Shown here: positions 12,201 to 25,539 of the stretch, in pieces
How the letters are laid out: each line of letters starts with the position of its first letter
Numbering within the stretch: position 1 is the first letter of the stretch
Assembly (NCBI GenBank): GCA_036874045.1
Contig: CM072341.1
Location: 1,686,501 to 1,750,500 of the forward strand
Source of the DNA: Cymodocea nodosa
Lineage: Eukaryota > Streptophyta > Magnoliopsida > Alismatales > Cymodoceaceae
DNA length: 64,000 nucleotides
Reading direction: 5' to 3'
Position numbers and translations under genes: made by a program
The notes under the pieces: generated by a model
The model's input: the letters and a program-made list of their open reading frames with translations, nothing else
What the model was told of the DNA's origin: nothing
The model's database searches: none

Positions 12201-15200
12201 TGACTGTTAACCTTTGAAGAGCAGCATCAACAATTGGTAACAGTAATGCAACTAAAGAGAAGCAGCAGCAATATAAGGAAAGAAACACTTCAGAGTTGAG
12301 GATTCTTTGTTGCGTTCTCCACCACTTCCCAAACACTCCCTCTCAAACAAGAATATATATATATCTGTTTGAGAAAATAATGTATTAAAGTTGTATGCGT
12401 GTTGTAGGTTTAGTCTCACAATGCTTATGTTTTATGTCTTCTCTATGTAACTTTTATATAGAAGCTCTTATGTTTGTTAACGAATATACTTCTACCATTT
12501 TTTTGTATTCCAACATGATATCAAAGCTTAAGTTTTAAGAGTCATTTAGAAGATGTAGATAGGGAGGAGGAGAAGGTTTGAAACCATGGAAGGTAGTTCT
12601 AGACACTAAGTTTGATAAACATGTATCTCAAAGTCTTCACCAAGTCACGATACATTGTATGAATTTGTTGAATAACAACATGATCGAGGGGGTGTTTGTA
12701 CCTTGGAAAACATTGAGAAGGAAAATCCAGAAATTTTTTTTCCAGATTTTCCTGAAATTTGTGCATCTGGAAACTAGGGAAAAATTTTCCCTTGTTTTCG
12801 ACATATAAATGGCATAGGGACAAAATTTTTTTGACCCTAGACAATTAGAAAAAATTTTCTTGAAGTGCAACCCAACTGCCATTTTGCATGACCCTTCCCT
12901 TGAAAACACGACGTGGCCAACCTCTCCCTTGGAAGTGCAAGCAGAGGCTGTCTGGCCACTGAAATCACAACCCTCTCCCTTGTACATACCATCCAGTTGC
13001 CATTTGCATGACCCTCTCCCCATGCAGTTCCCTACAGATGAGCCACTCAAGCCCTTATCAGTGTCAAAGTCTTGGACAAAACAAAAAAAGTAAAATAAAA
13101 CAACAAAAGGGGGAGAAATCCCCATCACCGCACAATCACCCACCCCAGGCTTGCCATCAACGAGTGTTGGGCAGGTTGGTTAGGTGCCTCATTGGCTTGG
13201 CTAGATCATAAAAAGGAGACCTTTGGTTGCCAAAGGTCAGAGTTGTCACTGCCCAATCCTTTGATGACGATGGTAGTCAAAAAGGTGGAGACTGAAAGGC
13301 ATAGGAAAGGCTAAAGAAGAAGACAAAAAAAAGAAAAAAAAAAGAAAAAAGAAGAAGGAAAAGTTCAAAGAATGTGATAATGAAAAAGAAAAAGAAGAAG
13401 AAAATGAGACCAAGGAAAAGAAAGGTGAAAAAAAAAGGAAAAAAAAAATCACTACCATACATCTACAAGATAAAAGAGATACATCAATTTCATCTAATTG
13501 TATTGCTACTCTTGAATTTTATAATGAAAAGATGAATATTATAATTTGTAGTTTTTTTATGTTAATATGTGAGTTTTAAATTTTTATCATTTTAGGCTAA
13601 TGCATAAATACTTCAATATTAATTTGCATCCTTTTTTGTTAGATATATGAATACTCAAATCTCAATTTTCATCTGAGGGATTTGTGCGATAGAAAAAGTA
13701 GAGGAAAGTGGAAGTAGAAGAAAATTTAAAAGATGATGACTGTTAGGAAGAAACTAGGGGAAAATTTTCTCTTACTTTCCTCCATATAAAAATGGAACTT
13801 TCCAGAGGTTTGGAATGCTCACCTGTTCAAAACCTTGAAAAGCCCTCCCCCTACCCCACTAAACCCATCCCCCTACACCCTCCCTTAACTTTGTCACACG
13901 AAGATCTTGATTGCTTGGAGTCAACAAAGTTCATAAAGGAGGTAGCCATCATCGAACCTACTAAAGTGTTGCTTCAAAGGTTGGCGTTATTTCCCCTTGG
14001 CAGCTATAGCGGAAATGGGGTTTTGTGAGAGGATGGGGTAGACCCTAAGTGTGATGGGTTTGCAATGGAATAACTTTGGATTTAAGGGGAGAGAAAGGGA
14101 GGTGTAGAAGCATCATTATCGTAGAAGGGTGGTGGTGTGGGGATAGGGATGGTGCACTGCCACTGTTCCCATGCATGTAGAGTTGGTTTTTTTCTTCTTC
14201 TATTTTTTCTTGATTTATATGATGTCACATCAGGGCATCAAGTTAAGTAATTTGATAATTTTTTGAAAAAAATTCCAAGTAAAAATTTATCAAAGTAAAT
14301 AGATGAAAAATGGAAAATTTTTGTAAAATAATGGTTCATAAATTTTTAGTTATAAATAGTATAGTAAGAGATAACAAGTATCATAGATTATGAGAACCAT
14401 TTGAACATTGTATAACTGTTAGTTCTTTACCATTTGCTACATTTTTATTTCCTTCAAAAATAGCAAGTTGAAACCAAAAAAATTTATTCAACCAAAAATC
14501 AAAATAAAAATTAAATGAAGAGGTTTTGTTTTAATGAATTTATCATCTATAAGATACTTTTAATAATACTATTGTTAATATTTTAATGTTAGAAACTTAT
14601 TTGCATTTTATAAAATTCTTTATTCTCACTTGATACATTCCTTTACTTTCTTCTAATTTCCTGATGTGTGCAAATACCTTTAAAATTTTCTGACTTTCAA
14701 TTTCTTATCATTTTTGAACTTTAATGAATTTTCTTTTCTAAACTTTCTGATTACATAAACACTTCTTTAATGTACAAACATTAGGAAAATAATAAAATTG
14801 AAATTAATTTTTGTCATTTTCTTTTTTCATCATTTTCTAGATTTTCTTCATTTTCCTTTTCCCTCATTTTTTAGGTGCACAGGGACCTTAATAGACCTAC
14901 CAATGAGGCAAACTTGTACCTGCTATGCACCCCACTTTATTTAATATGGTAAGGGTTAGAAATTTTTATGCTATTACTCACCCTTCTCTTTACCTACTTT
15001 GTTAGAAGAAAAAACAGGGTCATCTCTTTCCTGCTATCTCTCTAGTTATACCTTCTCATTACCTACTAAAGGATATGGGTATGAATAACACTATACTTCC
15101 CCTACTTTAGGTCCAACAATCTGATTTGAACCAAACAGAAGACCAAATAGCACAAATCAAATCTGACCTGGAGAAGGTAGCAGAAACTTGGTGTACAAAA

Positions 15201-18200
15201 GTTACTCAAAAATGCATGCTCAACATTTTGAGTGCACAAAATCACCATGGACACTGGACGGCATGTACCCACCCACAAACAGGAAGGTAATACAGTCATC
15301 AGCCTAGAACATGACGATCAAAGAACCACAGAGTTGCCAAGGCTACTGGAGTAGCTGGAGAGGACAGCCAACCCTAGATCCCACCCCCCAGTGGACAAGA
15401 GAAGCAATCAACCAGGGTCAGTAGCTGCAGGAGAGGATAGCTCAGTGATGGAGGTTTGGCAGGTCCTATCCAGGCCAGTGGCAGTGGCAGCAAGGAGGGT
15501 TAATGGTGGTTAAAGAAGTCTAATCCAGCTTTGTGGCAGTCCCAACACTGAGTGGAAGGGGTGGCAACTATTGCTCTCTTTTGCCTTTTTTGTTTTCCTA
15601 AACCCTAGGCTTTGATAACATTATAGATTAGAAAAGAAAATGAGAGTTATCCATTGTTACTGAAAAAAAATTATGGGCCAAAGTTATGATGCATCTTTCC
15701 TCATCACTACTTTGAGGGAAGATACACGTTAGCCATTGATTGATCATCCAATGTAACTAAAATCACTCATATACCACCTGTGGCTTTCATGTTGGAGGCA
15801 AAAACAATTCAAAAAATTATTTAATTGCATTCAAAGATGACAATTATAGTTTGTGGCCCTCTGATAAATTTAAAACATATTCCTATATGAACTTATATGT
15901 AGCATATTAGCAAAGTTAGTATTACTTTTTTGGTTTTAGTATCACGAAACGTGGTGATAAATTATTATTCAACTTTAATATTATGAAATATGTTAGCATA
16001 TAATATAACAAAAGAGAGGAATCATTACTAAAATAATGATCAAGATTCACATTACTAAATTTGTATTAAATATGAGAATTCACAAAAATAATATAATGAA
16101 ACCAATATCCAACAAACATTTTTACTAATTTGCATTTAATCATTGATTCCCTAGGAGATCTTCCTCGCTGGCAAGAATATGGAATATGGACCTGGAGCCC
16201 CATATTCTCAGTATTGTTGTCATGTTCCCAGGACATTTGTCTTGGACGGGAATATAGAGCTGGGAACCAGTTCTCAATGTCATGCCCCTCCACCTTACTA
16301 CAAAACTTAGTGGCAGGCAATGGAACTTCAAGGTCATCCACATCTTCCATCCATGGCGTAAGATGGAGATGTATGAGTACAGGCTCCTACAGCCTTCAAC
16401 AATTATCCAGCTCTCAGGAGAAATTGCCTGATGGTTGGACTCCCATGAAATGGGCTCACCCTTCTTCGAAACAACAAAAAGGAATTAAGTAGCTCCCAAA
16501 AAGAAGTGACCATTACACTTTCTGTTTTATAGGGATTAAGTAGATTTTATCAAAATTTACTTTTCTGTTTTTATTGTGAATGCATTTTTATCCATAAAAA
16601 TCCTTTACTTCAATTAACATACAAACCACTATCCACTAACTTATTTTTCTGATTGGGGTGGGGGGAGGGGGTAAACTAGAAGAACACATTTATTTAAAAA
16701 AAAAATTATAGTTTCATAAGAAATACAACCTGTCCTCCAATGCAATATCAATGTTTGAAAAGTGTGCTTCAAGTAATTCTACTCTTTACAACAGTAAATC
16801 TTAATAATCTTTTGCGTTAAAAAGTTGTTCATACTTCATACCTTCAGAACTGATGTTGCCATTAGCACACGGCGTACAATTGCTATTGAAGATAACACAG
16901 CTATGATCATTACAATTGTCATGAGAACTGCAATGGCATGAAGGTGATTTTGCTCCTGAAAATGGACGTGAATAGTTGGATGATTGCATTCAACAATTAT
17001 GGGAGGCCAGGATCGAAATTGCTAAAAATGGAATTGAATGGAATGAGTATAGACTTACCCTAACACCTATATTGTAATATGGATCAATTTCACCAATCAC
17101 AGGCGATATCGCATCTTTTCCTATCCATCCAGCTATTGAAAAGAAAACAACCATATAAATATATACATATATATATATCTCGCTTAAAGATTTTGTTATT
17201 GTTTTGCACAAGTAGAATTCATTCAAGATGTATGTTAAAAGTATTTGCCTCAGAATTCAAGTTACCCGCAAATGGAATAAAACATGAAATATATTTCAAG
17301 AAAAAATAAATTGAAATTTTATCTTGATTTTCCAATGTACTTATCTTAGTTCCATACTTTGCTGAGAGGTCAAAACAATACAAATCATGGTAAGAGTGCA
17401 AACATGGAGGTTATTTTGAGAATGCATAGATTTAATAATAAAAAAATCTCATAATTTACTAGAATATAAGGTGCATAAAGTACTATTTTATAAGCCATAC
17501 ATTAACATAAACATTCATCATACATCACCAGTACTTTGAAAGGAGACATTTTTTTCAATTAGTTTGGATGATATTTAAATTACATTATTAACGGTCTAGA
17601 TTTTTTTTTAAAGTTCCAACATGGGAAATATCATTAAAAGTGAGAAGGAAGAAGGCCTACACAGATCATAGGCAGATTAAACATTTAAACCAAAACAAAA
17701 AAAGACAAGTCTTCTAGATATTGAATGACCCCTACATCCATCAATTCTACAAATAAGGAATAGACACCATTGATTTGACATTTTGTCAAGCATGTAGACT
17801 GCCACATCATCAGTACTTAAATGGATTAGGCACCTACTTTCGCTCATTCAAAAAGATATTTATTTAAGTTTGGCTATCGACAATCTTCTGGATACTGAAT
17901 AAGTCCCAAATCTGCTCCACAAGTAGGAAATAAGTACCTTTGGCACAAAGTCACAAACAAACATAGCTCAATTTTCTAACACCAAAATAATGAAGTGTTG
18001 AGATTGTAAAATTAATCAAAAGAAAAGACAACAGACATTGGCACAAATAAATACAATATTGAGAACATGCACGAAAATGATAATCCCAAGGGAACAAGAA
18101 GAATATCTAACCTTTTGCATAAAATAGCATTGTTACTGAAATTATAAGAGCATTGAAAATAATAACTGTTATCCATGTCATGCCAGATACAAAATGTCGA

Positions 18201-21191
18201 ATCATCAACAGCCAAATTACTGATAAAAATAGTGGCAATAGAGCACCACACACAATTAATACTGGCCATGTCTTTCCAATATCAGCAACATATCTCTGCA
18301 TTACATGAAATATTAGGAGAATAAGGCTTTTGCATGGTGAATTTTAATGTTAGCCATATGATAAAGAAAATGGCTCTGCAATTTCATCTACAGTTGAAAA
18401 CCCAAGCAATTATCAATTTTCCTCTAGTAGAGGAAATTCAGGATCATTTTATATAATAATAATAATTACTACTAATCAACAGTGCCAACATATTGCATGA
18501 CATATTGGCCTGCAAAAATATGTGATGCACCTCAACATTAAAACATTATGTGAAAACGAAACCTTTAAAACAGCTGCTCGAGAATTAATTTCCCTGTGAA
18601 TAGCCTTGTCTATTATGATATTCTCATCTATATTAACTCCACCCATCTGTTGCCAGTGACGCAATGACAAATTCGATGCATGTGCAATGAACTGGCAGCT
18701 CCAGAAAACTGAAAATTAAAGGAAATCAAATTATTGTTTCAAAAATTTTCAGCATGAGAGTAAGAAATTGAAACATTTTCAAAGCAAACAACATTATATG
18801 ATTCATCAAAGAAAGAACTATAGTAATAATTTCATGTCATCCAAATAATGCAATGGCTGAATTACATAGACAAAATGGCTACTTTCCTTTTCCTAAATTT
18901 CTTTATTTTCCCGTTGTGGTAGTTCAATGTCCCAAAAAGTGATGCACATTCAAAATGTCATGGTTTTTCTCTTTGAGGAAAAAATTTCATTACCACCTTT
19001 TTGTAGAAATGTGAAACATTCAACTTGAAAAAAAATATTATAAGTAGAAAGGCCATCTCTTTATATAAACAACAACAACAATCCAATTACATGAGTTGAA
19101 AATCATAATTCTATTACGTGAGATCAACCACATGAATCTTTTTCTTCCATATATTTCTATCTATGGCCAAACCTTTAGTTAAATACATAAATTTAAATCT
19201 TTTCTCACAATTTATGATCAAATAGTTTTAGGTCTTCCTCTACTTCTTTTAGCTTATGTGCAAGTGTGTGTGTGTGTGTGTCTTCTTACCACATTTCAAT
19301 GTGAGATTATTCTAGCACTTTCTTCACTTATGACTTTTTTAGGTTCTAGAAGTGCCTTAATTTTTGGATCAGGTAGATGTATGAAGTCAGAGACATAGGA
19401 GACTATATTTGGCTCTAATATAATGTAGAAATGTACGGGACATCCAATTTAAAATCAATTGATTATGGATAAAGAAATCACCTCTTTATATATATGTACA
19501 AGACTTCTTTTAAATTTTCAATGTAGGACTATTCTAACGCTTCTAAAATTTCATCACCCATGTTCTGCTAAGGATCACCAATAAGCTACTCTAGTACTAC
19601 AAACTACAATTTAGATTAGAAAGAAAGAAACCTACTACTGTCTTTTTAACAGAAAAAAATGCCTGAGTGTATTATTATACAGCCTACCATTAACACTAGG
19701 GAATATGACAGGATAACAAGGTCCCTGTAGCTGGAGAGAACTGTTCCTCATCTCTGGTGTTAGGAACTCATAATAATCATAATCTCTGTCAATCCAGTCA
19801 TCAACTGTCATTTTGATGTCCCCCTCTGGATAGTCACAGACCCAAATAAGAGTGTCATCGGAAGGAACAGGGCATTCCATCAAGCAGATGCTCCTAGCAT
19901 CTGCAAGCTTGGATTGGCTGCCTTTCAGCCCGCTTTCATAGACCTGGTTGGGATTCATCCAGTATCTTACTTCCAACTCACGGAGATCTGGATCACCATG
20001 TTTGTCCCCACAAACATTTCCTTTATAGTCCAGCCCATATGTAAGCCTGCATTGATACATATTCCCTATCTTAGATCAATAAAAATGAGTATGAAAAAAT
20101 GAAAAAGACTGAAACATGAAGATTCAGACATAACGATACATATTTATCACAACTCTTGATTTGTGCCGCATTTACTGCCAAGTTATACCCAGTAAAGCCT
20201 ATGACTACCTTCGAACTCAAGGAAACATTTAAAAAGTCAAAATAATATAAAAACAAAATCAACCGCCTTAAAGACAACGAACTGACTCAGATCAGGAAGC
20301 CGATCAAATCTTGCATATAAAACATACTGAAGATCACAAGCTAAATGAACACGCACATTTTTTTCAACGACACAACTGTTTTGCTGTTCTCATATTTTGT
20401 TTGATGAGAGAACAAAAACAAGAAAACTTGGTTGTTTTGATCACATCAAACTTTGGTCATATCTTCTGTACTGCTATGCTGTTCTCGTAATTTGCTTGAC
20501 GAGCGAACAAATCAGTCCCTGTGTGCAACCAAATGATGTATGATGGGCCCTCAAAAAACTTGTAATAACTTCAAAAATTACCCCAAAAATAGGTTCCCAA
20601 ACTGCTAACTTTCATGATTTAGCTAGAAGAATGGCAAGCAAAATATTATGCAAAGGTGATAACCACGGGGTTAATATGTAAGCAGGGCCACAAAACCATA
20701 TACCCTAACTAATATGGTAGAATTCGGCCTCAGGAGCGTACCTGGTCCAAAACCATTCATAATAGCACTATAAAAATCGCTATTTTAAACTATAACAAAG
20801 GAGAACAGCGCGAACATGAATTTCTTCTAAAAAGAAAACCCATTCAAAAAAAAAAACCCTTGTAAAGTCCAGAACCCAAACGAGCTTTACACCTAAAAAA
20901 AATAAAGTCTCTCTAAAAAAGCAACTTGCTTCCCTCGAATCTCTCGCTTTAGAAAAGCACTACTACTCCCCAATGTTGGCACACCACTACACATTACTAC
21001 CTGAGTGGGTTTCCCAAGTTGAATCCGAAGCTTGAGTTGACGATCATTGCGACCCAGAAGGCAATGAAGATCACAAGGAACACCAAATCCCTACATTTCC
21101 TGTTGTGCCTTATGATCTCCCCACCCACATGACCATCCCCGCTACTGCCCCTCGGGTTCCTCCCGATGATCGCTCCCAGTGGCCCTCCCAT
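9248..21191 (-). CDS. CTL1: Choline transporter-like protein 1 (SLC44 family)
   Basis: Ten exons on the - strand: 21191-21001, 20046-19688, 18708-18563, 18295-18112, 17132-17059, 16955-16842, 11630-11274, 10448-10188, 10045-9818 and 9436-9248. They join in frame to 700 residues, the length I recall for Arabidopsis CTL1/CHER1. It starts MGGPLGAIIGR, then RHNRKCRDLVF and a first membrane helix. A long non-cytosolic loop carries GNVCGDKHGDPDLRELE and ELTPEM/FLTPEMRNSS-type segments. Several helices follow, then the Cys-rich NCCSYDL/NCDNCCGYS loop, the SVASYYWARGE motif and the C-terminal GKVNVIGDVILFLGKL and FFAVVEMSIDTI segments, typical of SLC44 proteins. In Arabidopsis, CTL1 at the trans-Golgi and cell plate affects choline homeostasis, sieve-plate formation, and traffic of ion transporters and PIN proteins. 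No frameshift is seen. The open frame continues upstream of M1, but the GPLGAIIGR start is the family one. Intron 6 (11631-16841) is unusually long. Confidence 0.95.
12390..12530 (+). mobile_element. LTR/TRIM-like fragment with primer-binding site
   Basis: A segment opening tgtaggtttagtctcacaat resembles the common plant TRIM LTR start (TGTTAG..AGTCCCACAT). It runs to aacatgatatcaaagc at 12512-12527, close to the Met-tRNA primer site TGGTATCAAAGC. Only one LTR and the start of an internal region are visible. It sits inside CTL1 intron 6. Confidence 0.5.
12688..14888. mobile_element. Possible 2.2-kb inverted-repeat-ended insertion in CTL1 intron 6
   Basis: The left end (gggtgtttgtaccttggaaa, followed by acattgagaaggaaaat) and the reverse complement of the right end (aaggtccctgtgcacctaaa, then aaatgagggaaaaggaaaat) are similar over about 40 bases. 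These ends also resemble the other gtgtttgtg MITE-like ends in the window. No transposase is readable. Inside are a direct repeat (12771-12812 and 13751-13795) and a purine-rich tract at 13310-13450. The interior may itself be composite. Boundaries are approximate. Confidence 0.4.
13310..13450. repeat. Purine-rich (GAA/AAAG) low-complexity tract
   Basis: About 140 bases almost wholly A and G on the + strand. Phe/Ser/Leu-rich open frames on the - strand are a compositional artefact. Confidence 0.85.
16130..16492. other. Coding-like fragment inside CTL1 intron 6, unidentified
   Basis: This 360-bp block is less AT-rich than the flanking intron and stays open in more than one frame. The + frame reads, for example, YGIWTWSPIFSVLLSCSQD; the - frame reads NWFPALYSRPRQMSWEH. 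I recognise neither. It may be a captured gene fragment. It is not part of CTL1, which is complete without it. Confidence 0.3.
19068..19264 (-). mobile_element. LINE 3'-end relic with (GTT)n tail
   Basis: In CTL1 intron 2. Reading the - strand: AKRSRGRPK (about 19252-19226), then RKDLNL, then KKRFMWLIS where the family has IHVADP, ending in a GTTGTTGTTGTT tail at 19068-19080. Stops interrupt it. The string ctctttatata occurs at 19057-19067 and again at 19482-19492, so an 11-bp duplication is possible. The intervening 19284-19481 looks like a different element, so that reading is uncertain. Confidence 0.7.
19265..19281. repeat. (GT)n microsatellite
   Basis: About eight GT units between the LINE relic and the TRIM-like fragment. 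Confidence 0.9.
19284..19540 (-). mobile_element. TRIM-like miniature LTR element, partial
   Basis: On the - strand a segment beginning gttagaatagtcctacattg (near 19540) runs to catttctaca and is followed by ttatattagagcc at about 19402-19414. That is a decayed Met-tRNA primer site (TGGTATCAGAGCC). After about 90 internal bases, a second copy of the LTR start (gctagaataatctcacattg) appears at about 19315-19290 and is cut off at the GT repeat. This arrangement fits a non-autonomous TRIM. Confidence 0.55.
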
Positions 21192-23810
21192 CTCTTCTCC
21201 TCCCCTTCCTAAACCCCCTCCTCCACCTCCTCTTCCCAGAAAACCACCGGAGAGAAAGAATGAGATGCTCTGCTTCCAGAGATCGAGAGCGACTGTGAGA
21301 GGTGGTGGTGACCGGAGTTTAGAATAGTGGTTAGTGGGAGCAGAGCTGGTACGTTGTTTTCGCGAGACAACGAGAAACGCGGTGACGAGAACAGGATCCG
21401 AATAAAGAATCCGAGAAAATAAGGTTGCATGCGTTTCCAATAAAAAAATATTATAATTTAAATATATCAATTTAAAATTACAGAACTCTCTTTTGTTTTA
21501 TTTTGTAAAATATATTACAGATATTTAACATACAATATAAACATGTTAATTTAAATCTATAAATTGTATCTAAAATAAATAAATAAATACTTCTTTTTTA
21601 GAAATATTTATTTTTTTGATAAAATATCTTACAGATTTTAAATCCTAATTTTTAAAGGATTCAAACTTATAATAATAATAAAACCTTGTACATATGAGTA
21701 TAGGTGTGTATGCATTTAATAGTTAAGTGGAGATCACAGAAAGAAAATAATAATAATAAGAATACGATTGATCTCAGCCGTACGTTGTTGATATCTACAT
21801 CTACTGATCTACATTTCTCATTTTCTGTAAAAATAATAGTAAAAGATTCTCTAACAATTTTATTTAAATATAATTTTTTCAATTTTCAATGAATGTATTT
21901 AAATCATAAAATAAATATTTACAATATTTTTAACTGTCAACAATATTAAATTTAAAAAAATTATTTTGTACGTATTTATTATCAGCCGTAGATTCTGGTA
22001 GCTACGCTAATCCAAGGGTACATATGACGCGGGCCTGCGTCAGAGGAAAACGGGAGTTGGCGGCCAACCCGCCCCTCAAGACATTGAACCTCCAACCAAC
22101 GGCAACACATTTATTTATTGATTATTATTATTATTATTAAAAAAAGGAACTCATGATATTTATTTTTTATTATTTTATATTTTTTATTACTGTAAAGATA
22201 ATTTTTATATTTATCAAAATTTAAATTTTAATATATACTAAAAAAATCATTATTCTTGATTGCTTAAGTATTATAGTAATTTTTTTATTATAAGATCTTT
22301 AAGAAAGAATGATCAAAATCGTTTTTGACAATGATGACATCTTTCGAATTCACGTAAGATTCAAATTACGAATAATATTATTTTGATCATCTTGTAGCTG
22401 GTTATAACGTATATTTAAATTTTGCATAAACATTATCAACGTCCATAGGCCTATTTTTTTTAAATCGAGATTAACACATATCATCACATTATCAACACAT
22501 TTCATCGCATTAACTGATTGAAGTAACTTTATTGATTGAAAACAACAATAATCATAATTTTTACCGATATTTGAAATTCCAAACAATTGCCAGCCACCAT
22601 AAAACAAATACATTTTACCCCATTAGCTTATTTTTTTAGACATGTCAACATAGTTTTTAAAGGCATATTGAGTTGTTCTTTAATAAAACTAAATTATGTG
22701 TAAGTACACCTATAAGTAATTTTTTTAAAAATTAAAATATTATTTATAGAATTTATCAAACTTATAAAATTTAAGAATTTGTATTAAATTTGATATATTG
22801 TTTTTAAAAATAATATATTAATTTTGTAAATCAATGCGTTGACATAATATACTTAAAACGTCATTTTCCTCTCTTAGCATAATTAAATCTAACATGATTT
22901 CGACTAGATATGATACTAATTAGTTCATATTAATATAATATTATGGAATTGACACCTCTAATTTTTTTCACCTTGTTTATCCTTAAGAAGTGTTTGTGCC
23001 TTTAAAAAGTTCAGAAAAGATAAAAAATAAAAAAGTCAAGAAGGTTTAAAATTTTTTATAGATGTTCATACATGTTAGGAAATAAATAAAAAATAAAAAA
23101 TGTATTATACAAATAAATACTTTTTATTTATTTAAACAAACTCTTAACATAAAAATATCAACAATACCATTATTAAAAATATTTAATAGATAATCAAATT
23201 ATTAAAACAAAATTTGTATTGTAAGTTCACACGTTTTATTAAATGAAATAAACATGACAATAGTTATAAATTTTTTCATAATATTTACATATAAATTTAT
23301 TTGAAAATTTTCAACTCTTCTGACCTTCCCACATAAATAACATAATATTTTTATATATTTTATAAACTATTTCCTTTTTTCGTGAGTTGTTCTAATGATA
23401 TTCTTTATTTCTTCCTTTCCTTCTTCTAAAATTGATATTTTTTTAATAATCTCAAATTCTTATAATTCATCTTATAAATCTTCAAGTAAGTCAATTATAT
23501 CTACTTAAATGAAATTGTAAAGTAGGAAGTATGCTATAAAAATCTTGACTTGTATTTAAAAAGAAAATGTCATGTAATTTTTTAAAATTAAGAATTAATG
23601 CTTTATAATTTTAATTGTACGCTTGATCCTTACTTATGAATGTATGTAATTAAAGTTCTTTATGGTATTAGTTGGGAATTAATTAATATCATATTTTATT
23701 AAATAATATCTAATACTTCGAAATAGATAAATAAATTCTAATCGATTAGATAACTAATATTTATTAAGTAAAATTTACTTGCATACTAACATGTATTAAC
23801 TCAATCATAT
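21192..23810. other. CTL1 upstream region and AT-rich spacer
   Basis: 21192-21430 is the probable CTL1 leader and promoter, without a decisive TATA box. A GC-rich island at 22000-22110 includes gcgggcctgcgtcag. The rest is AT-rich with no recognised gene. Confidence 0.5.
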
Positions 23811-23811
23811 T

Positions 23812-24640
23812 TAGTTGGAAAACATATTTGTTAGTCAAGAAAAGTATTATAAGGAATTATTAGTCAAATTTAATTTAAACAACAACAATGTAATCAACAC
23901 ACACATGAACACAAATATAAAACTAAGTGAAGATGTATGTAGAATTAATGTTAATACTAAAACATATAGAACCATAATTGATTTATTACTTTACTTGGTA
24001 GTAAGTAGATCAGATATAACATTTAGTGTATGTATATATATATGAGATATTAGGAAAATCTAAAGGAATCTCATTTAAGTAGTGAAAAGAATTTTCAAAT
24101 AACTTAAGGGTACATATAATTATAGCTTTTTCTACTCAAAAGGAAGCTCACTTAAACTTATTGGCTATAGTGATACAAATTATGTTGGATGTAAAATAGG
24201 TAAAAAAGTACAAGTGATATATGTTAGTTTTTAAGGCATTTATTGATATTATGATTTAGCAAGAAACAAATTTGTATAATTTTATCTAAAATTGAATATG
24301 TTATTATTAGATTATACTATGCATAAATATTATAAATTCAATAAACTATAAAGGGTTATGAATTAAACTTTAAGCAATCACCCATATTTTATAATTGTAA
24401 TAATGTAATAGATTTGTTACAAAATCTAGTACATCACTTTAAAATAAAATATGTTGAAGTCAGATATCATTTCTTAAGAGACAATGTTGTAAAGAGATAT
24501 ATTGATTTTAAATATGTATCAATTGAGAACCAACTTGCTTATATTTTTACTCAACCATTAGATAAACATTAATTTATAAAATAAGAAGAGATCTTATATT
24601 GTTTAGGTGAAATACAATGTAATAATAATAGACTTGATAT
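23812..24640 (+). pseudogene. Ty1-copia RT/RNase H remnant
   Basis: Decayed + strand reverse transcriptase and RNase H. FVSQEKYYKELLVKFNLNN and TYRTIIDLLLYLVVSRSDIT (23815-24045) match the copia RT C-terminal region. Beyond a stop, YSKGSSLKLIGYSDTNYVG (about 24135-24190) is the RNase H start. VEVRYHFLRDNVV, then ENQLAYIFTQPLDKH (about 24450-24570) is the copia C-terminus. Frames are broken repeatedly and no gag, integrase or clear LTR is seen. It is separate from the element at 25229. Confidence 0.8.
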
Positions 24641-25228
24641 GGTACTTAGTTATATATTTGCTATGAAAAATGAACATCCATTCTTAAATCCAATTTTCCC
24701 TATACATTTAGTATCCATTCTTAAATCCATTTTTCACTATACATTTAATATTCTCAAAATTGTATATTTCTTCCTTGATATATACTTACTCTTAAATGTC
24801 AAAAGTTTGGAAAGGTATTTTCCTTGAGGGGGTGTGAAGCCTATAAAGATTTTACATACCTTACAAAGCAAAGACTCTACAACGTTAGTTACATAAGGGG
24901 AGCATAGATGATATAATTTGAAAAACATGCATATATGTAGGAAGAGCAAAAGCTTCTGTAATTTCAAATACATAGGGGGATCAAGCACTATGATAAAAAA
25001 AATACTTATCCACTTTTTTAATTATGACAAAGAGAGAGAGAATAAAAGGGGGAGAATGATTAGAAAAGTTTATAGCAAAATATTTGAATGAAGCAAATTG
25101 AAGAATACTTGGCGACTAGTAAAAATGATTGAAATAGGCTACTAATTAAAGAAGTCTATTTATAATAAATTTGGTTTTGTCATTAATCATCGGACAAAGC
25201 TAAAATAAATCAACAATGAAAGGATTCA

Positions 25229-25513
25229 TATTAGAATATATCAACATTCTAGAAGGTTCCTTCTATCCAATTTGGTAACTACCACATCTTATGGTAATAG
25301 CTTGTCAATTTGGCATGTACAATTGTACTTGGTTGTCTTTATTTTGTCTATCTAGAGAAGATTCTAGATGCAAGTTTGTCTATATATTTTCTCTCATACC
25401 CATTTTATAGAAAAATAAGGAAGAAACATTGCTCTCCCATCTCTACTCCCTATTTTCTTTATTCCTCTCTTCTCTCCTACTTCCTTCAACTAGATCTAAT
25501 TAATTTTTTAAGA
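25229..25513 (+). repeat. Left LTR of the copia element
   Basis: Begins tattagaatata and ends ttttttaaga. It matches the right LTR over its whole length with scattered substitutions, including the shared gaagattctagatgca and ttgctctcccatctcta strings. Confidence 0.85.
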
Positions 25514-25539
25514 TTATATCAGAGCCAACAATTTCCTTT

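Noticed and set aside
13246-13462. Two overlapping - strand Phe/Ser/Leu-rich frames
   Set aside because: They translate a purine-rich low-complexity tract and have no codon structure.
21192-21470. In-frame extension upstream of CTL1 M1
   Set aside because: The extension reads as leader (Gly-rich and Ser-rich translation of CT/GA-rich DNA); the family begins MxGPLGAIIGR.
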